From positions 1-7,075 of the forward strand of contig DOEU01000118.1 in assembly GCA_003532555.1 (NCBI GenBank): a stretch of 7,075 nucleotides of DNA. Direction: 5' to 3'. The notes beneath the pieces were generated by a model. The model was not told the DNA's origin. It was given only the letters and a program-made list of their open reading frames with translations, and did not search any database. Shown here in pieces: positions 5,930-7,075 of this stretch. Position 1 is the stretch's first letter; each line of letters opens with the position of its first letter. Origin of the DNA: Verrucomicrobiota bacterium (GTDB taxonomy: Bacteria > Verrucomicrobiota > Kiritimatiellia > Kiritimatiellales > Pontiellaceae). Made by a program: the position numbers and the translations under genes.

Positions 5930-6370
5930 ATGAATACGCGAATGGAAGTAGAAGATATCTTAAAATTATTGCCACATCGATACCCTTTTATGCTTGTGGA
6001 TCGAATCATTGAGCATATGCCGGAGGAGAATCGGATTGTGGGGCTGAAGAATTTAACATTCAACGAGACCTTTTTTCAGGGGCATTTTCCAGGCAATCCT
6101 GTGATGCCTGGGGTGTTGCAGTTGGAGGCGATGGCTCAGGTGGCGGGCGTCATGCTGAATCTAAGGGCGGGCAATGAGGGCAAGATTGCCTATTTTATGT
6201 CGATCAATAACGCGAAGTTTAGGCGGATGGTCAAGCCGGGGGATCAGTTGAGGATTGAGATCGAAGGGGTTCGTCTTCGTTCTCGCATGGCTGTTGTGAA
6301 AGGGTGCGCTTATGTTGGTGAGGAGCTAGCAAGTGAAGCGGAACTTTCATTCGGTTACGGAGCAGATTAA
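5930..6370 (+). CDS. fabZ: 3-hydroxyacyl-ACP dehydratase FabZ
   Basis: FabZ removes water from 3-hydroxyacyl-ACP to give trans-2-enoyl-ACP in type II fatty acid elongation in the cytoplasm. Starting at 5930 gives 146 residues, close to the usual size. The N-terminal LPHRYPFMLVDRI (14-26) is the family hallmark. The hot-dog fold active site is complete: GHFPGNPVMPG at 51-61 contains catalytic His52, and LQLEAMAQ at 63-70 contains Glu66, equal to His54 and Glu68 of E. coli FabZ. KFRRMVKPGD (96-105) is also typical. It is a stand-alone FabZ, not the LpxC-FabZ fusion found in Bacteroidetes and some others. Its TAA is directly followed by the lpxA ATG, so the two are surely cotranscribed and set the balance between phospholipid chains and lipid A chains. 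Confidence 0.96.
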   Translation: MNTRMEVEDILKLLPHRYPFMLVDRIIEHMPEENRIVGLKNLTFNETFFQGHFPGNPVMPGVLQLEAMAQVAGVMLNLRAGNEGKIAYFMSINNAKFRRMVKPGDQLRIEIEGVRLRSRMAVVKGCAYVGEELASEAELSFGYGAD

Positions 6371-7075
6371 ATGGCGAAGATACATCCAACTGCAATTGTA
6401 GACTCGGGAGCCCAGTTGGCTGATGATGTGATTATCGGTCCATATTGTACGGTTAGTGAAGAAGCTGTTATCGGACAGGGAACGGAATTAATTTCGCATG
6501 TGGTAATCGCGGGGAATACCACCTTGGGAGCGGGGAATCGGGTCTCCCCGTTTGCAGTTCTAGGTGGGCGAACGCAGGATTTAAAGTTCAAAGGTGGCTC
6601 GCCGGGTGTGAAGATTGGGAATAATAATACGATTCGTGAATATGTAACCGTTAATGCTGCTACACAAGATGGTGATTATACGATGGTAGGAGATGAGTGC
6701 TTGTTAATGGCGTATAGTCATATTGCGCATTGTTGCAATGTGGGCAACCAAGTGATTATCGCCAACGGAGTGCAGATTGCTGGGCATGTGACGATAGAAG
6801 ATCAAGCAACGATTGAGGGAATGGTTGGAATTGTTCAGTTTTTGCGCGTAGGTCGGATGGCTTTTATTGGCGGGTTCTCGAAGGTAACTAAGGATGTACC
6901 GCCGTTTATGATAGCCAATGGAGATCCTATAGAGGTACGCGGCTTTAATCGAATTGGTATGGAGCGCCGAGGGTGTTCGGAAGAAGGGTGGAAGTCTATC
7001 AAGGAGGCATACCGGATTCTATATCGTGGTAAAGAGCCATTGCAGGAGGCATTGGAACGTTTGGATAAAGAGCTA
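6371..7075 (+). CDS. lpxA: UDP-N-acetylglucosamine O-acyltransferase LpxA (3' end outside window)
   Basis: LpxA moves a 3-hydroxyacyl chain from ACP to the 3-OH of UDP-GlcNAc, the first step of lipid A synthesis. The window shows 235 residues without a stop; the family is about 260 long, so some 25 are missing. Hexapeptide repeats of the left-handed beta helix run from IHPTAIV at residue 4 to about 185. The catalytic motif HIAH at 117-120 puts the general base at His120 (His125 in E. coli). AGHV at 137-140 keeps the His144 equivalent (His139), and ERRG at 198-201 keeps the Arg204 equivalent. The E. coli His160 position is Val155 here (GIVQF instead of VHQF). Gly168 stands at the chain-length-determining Gly173 position, which in E. 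coli goes with a C14 acyl chain. GGAG lies 8 bases before the ATG, which directly abuts the fabZ stop. The 3' neighbour is unseen. Confidence 0.95.
   Translation, partial: MAKIHPTAIVDSGAQLADDVIIGPYCTVSEEAVIGQGTELISHVVIAGNTTLGAGNRVSPFAVLGGRTQDLKFKGGSPGVKIGNNNTIREYVTVNAATQDGDYTMVGDECLLMAYSHIAHCCNVGNQVIIANGVQIAGHVTIEDQATIEGMVGIVQFLRVGRMAFIGGFSKVTKDVPPFMIANGDPIEVRGFNRIGMERRGCSEEGWKSIKEAYRILYRGKEPLQEALERLDKEL

Noticed and set aside
6367..6591. 74-codon open frame on the minus strand opposite lpxA
   Set aside because: It is the complement of LpxA hexapeptide repeats, with no independent support.

Overview
This window is a compact chromosomal segment from a Gram-negative bacterium. LpxA and FabZ point to a lipid A-containing outer membrane, and a secreted parvulin foldase points to a periplasm. 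Several features suggest the PVC group, around Kiritimatiellota, Lentisphaerota or Verrucomicrobiota: the style of the FabZ and LpxA sequences, a small CxxC protein of a type I associate with Planctomycetes and Verrucomicrobia, and the ftsK-rodZ-pgsA order. That assignment rests on protein resemblance alone and is only moderately sure. Base composition looks fairly even across the window. I saw no insertion sequence, phage gene, CRISPR array, tRNA or rRNA, and no stretch over about 100 bases without a gene.

Bases 1-3386 (plus strand) form one tightly packed operon. It holds the C-terminal motor of FtsK (5' end outside the window), a RodZ-like HTH/membrane protein, the phosphatidylglycerophosphate synthase PgsA, and an uncharacterised CxxC protein. 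Every junction overlaps (20, 1 and 4 bases), which suggests translational coupling. The operon links chromosome segregation, cell shape and phospholipid synthesis. A candidate intrinsic terminator at 3422-3449 lies inside the 3' end of the opposing gene.

Bases 3375-5422 (minus strand) are read from right to left: a secreted parvulin-type peptidyl-prolyl isomerase, a small single-helix membrane protein, and the sulfur-insertion enzyme LarE. The small gene has an unusual end. A run of eight A residues just before larE decides whether it stops 6 bases before the larE start or runs about 90 bases into larE. A strong RNA hairpin lies inside the small gene. The larE stop overlaps the end of the plus-strand operon by 12 bases.

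Bases 5423-5517 are an AT-rich divergent intergenic region and the likely control point for both directions.

Bases 5518-7075 (plus strand) hold a YkgJ-type cysteine-cluster protein, then fabZ and lpxA, with lpxA cut off by the window edge. FabZ supplies acyl-ACP chains and LpxA uses a 3-hydroxyacyl-ACP to start lipid A synthesis, so the pair is the usual fatty acid/lipid A branch-point module. LpxA carries valine where E. coli has His160.

Most of the window is ordinary housekeeping DNA and I see no clear sign of an undescribed system. The places most worth a second look are the small-ORF/larE junction, the LpxA substitution, the three-cysteine LarE without visible larB or larC, and the uncharacterised CxxC protein.
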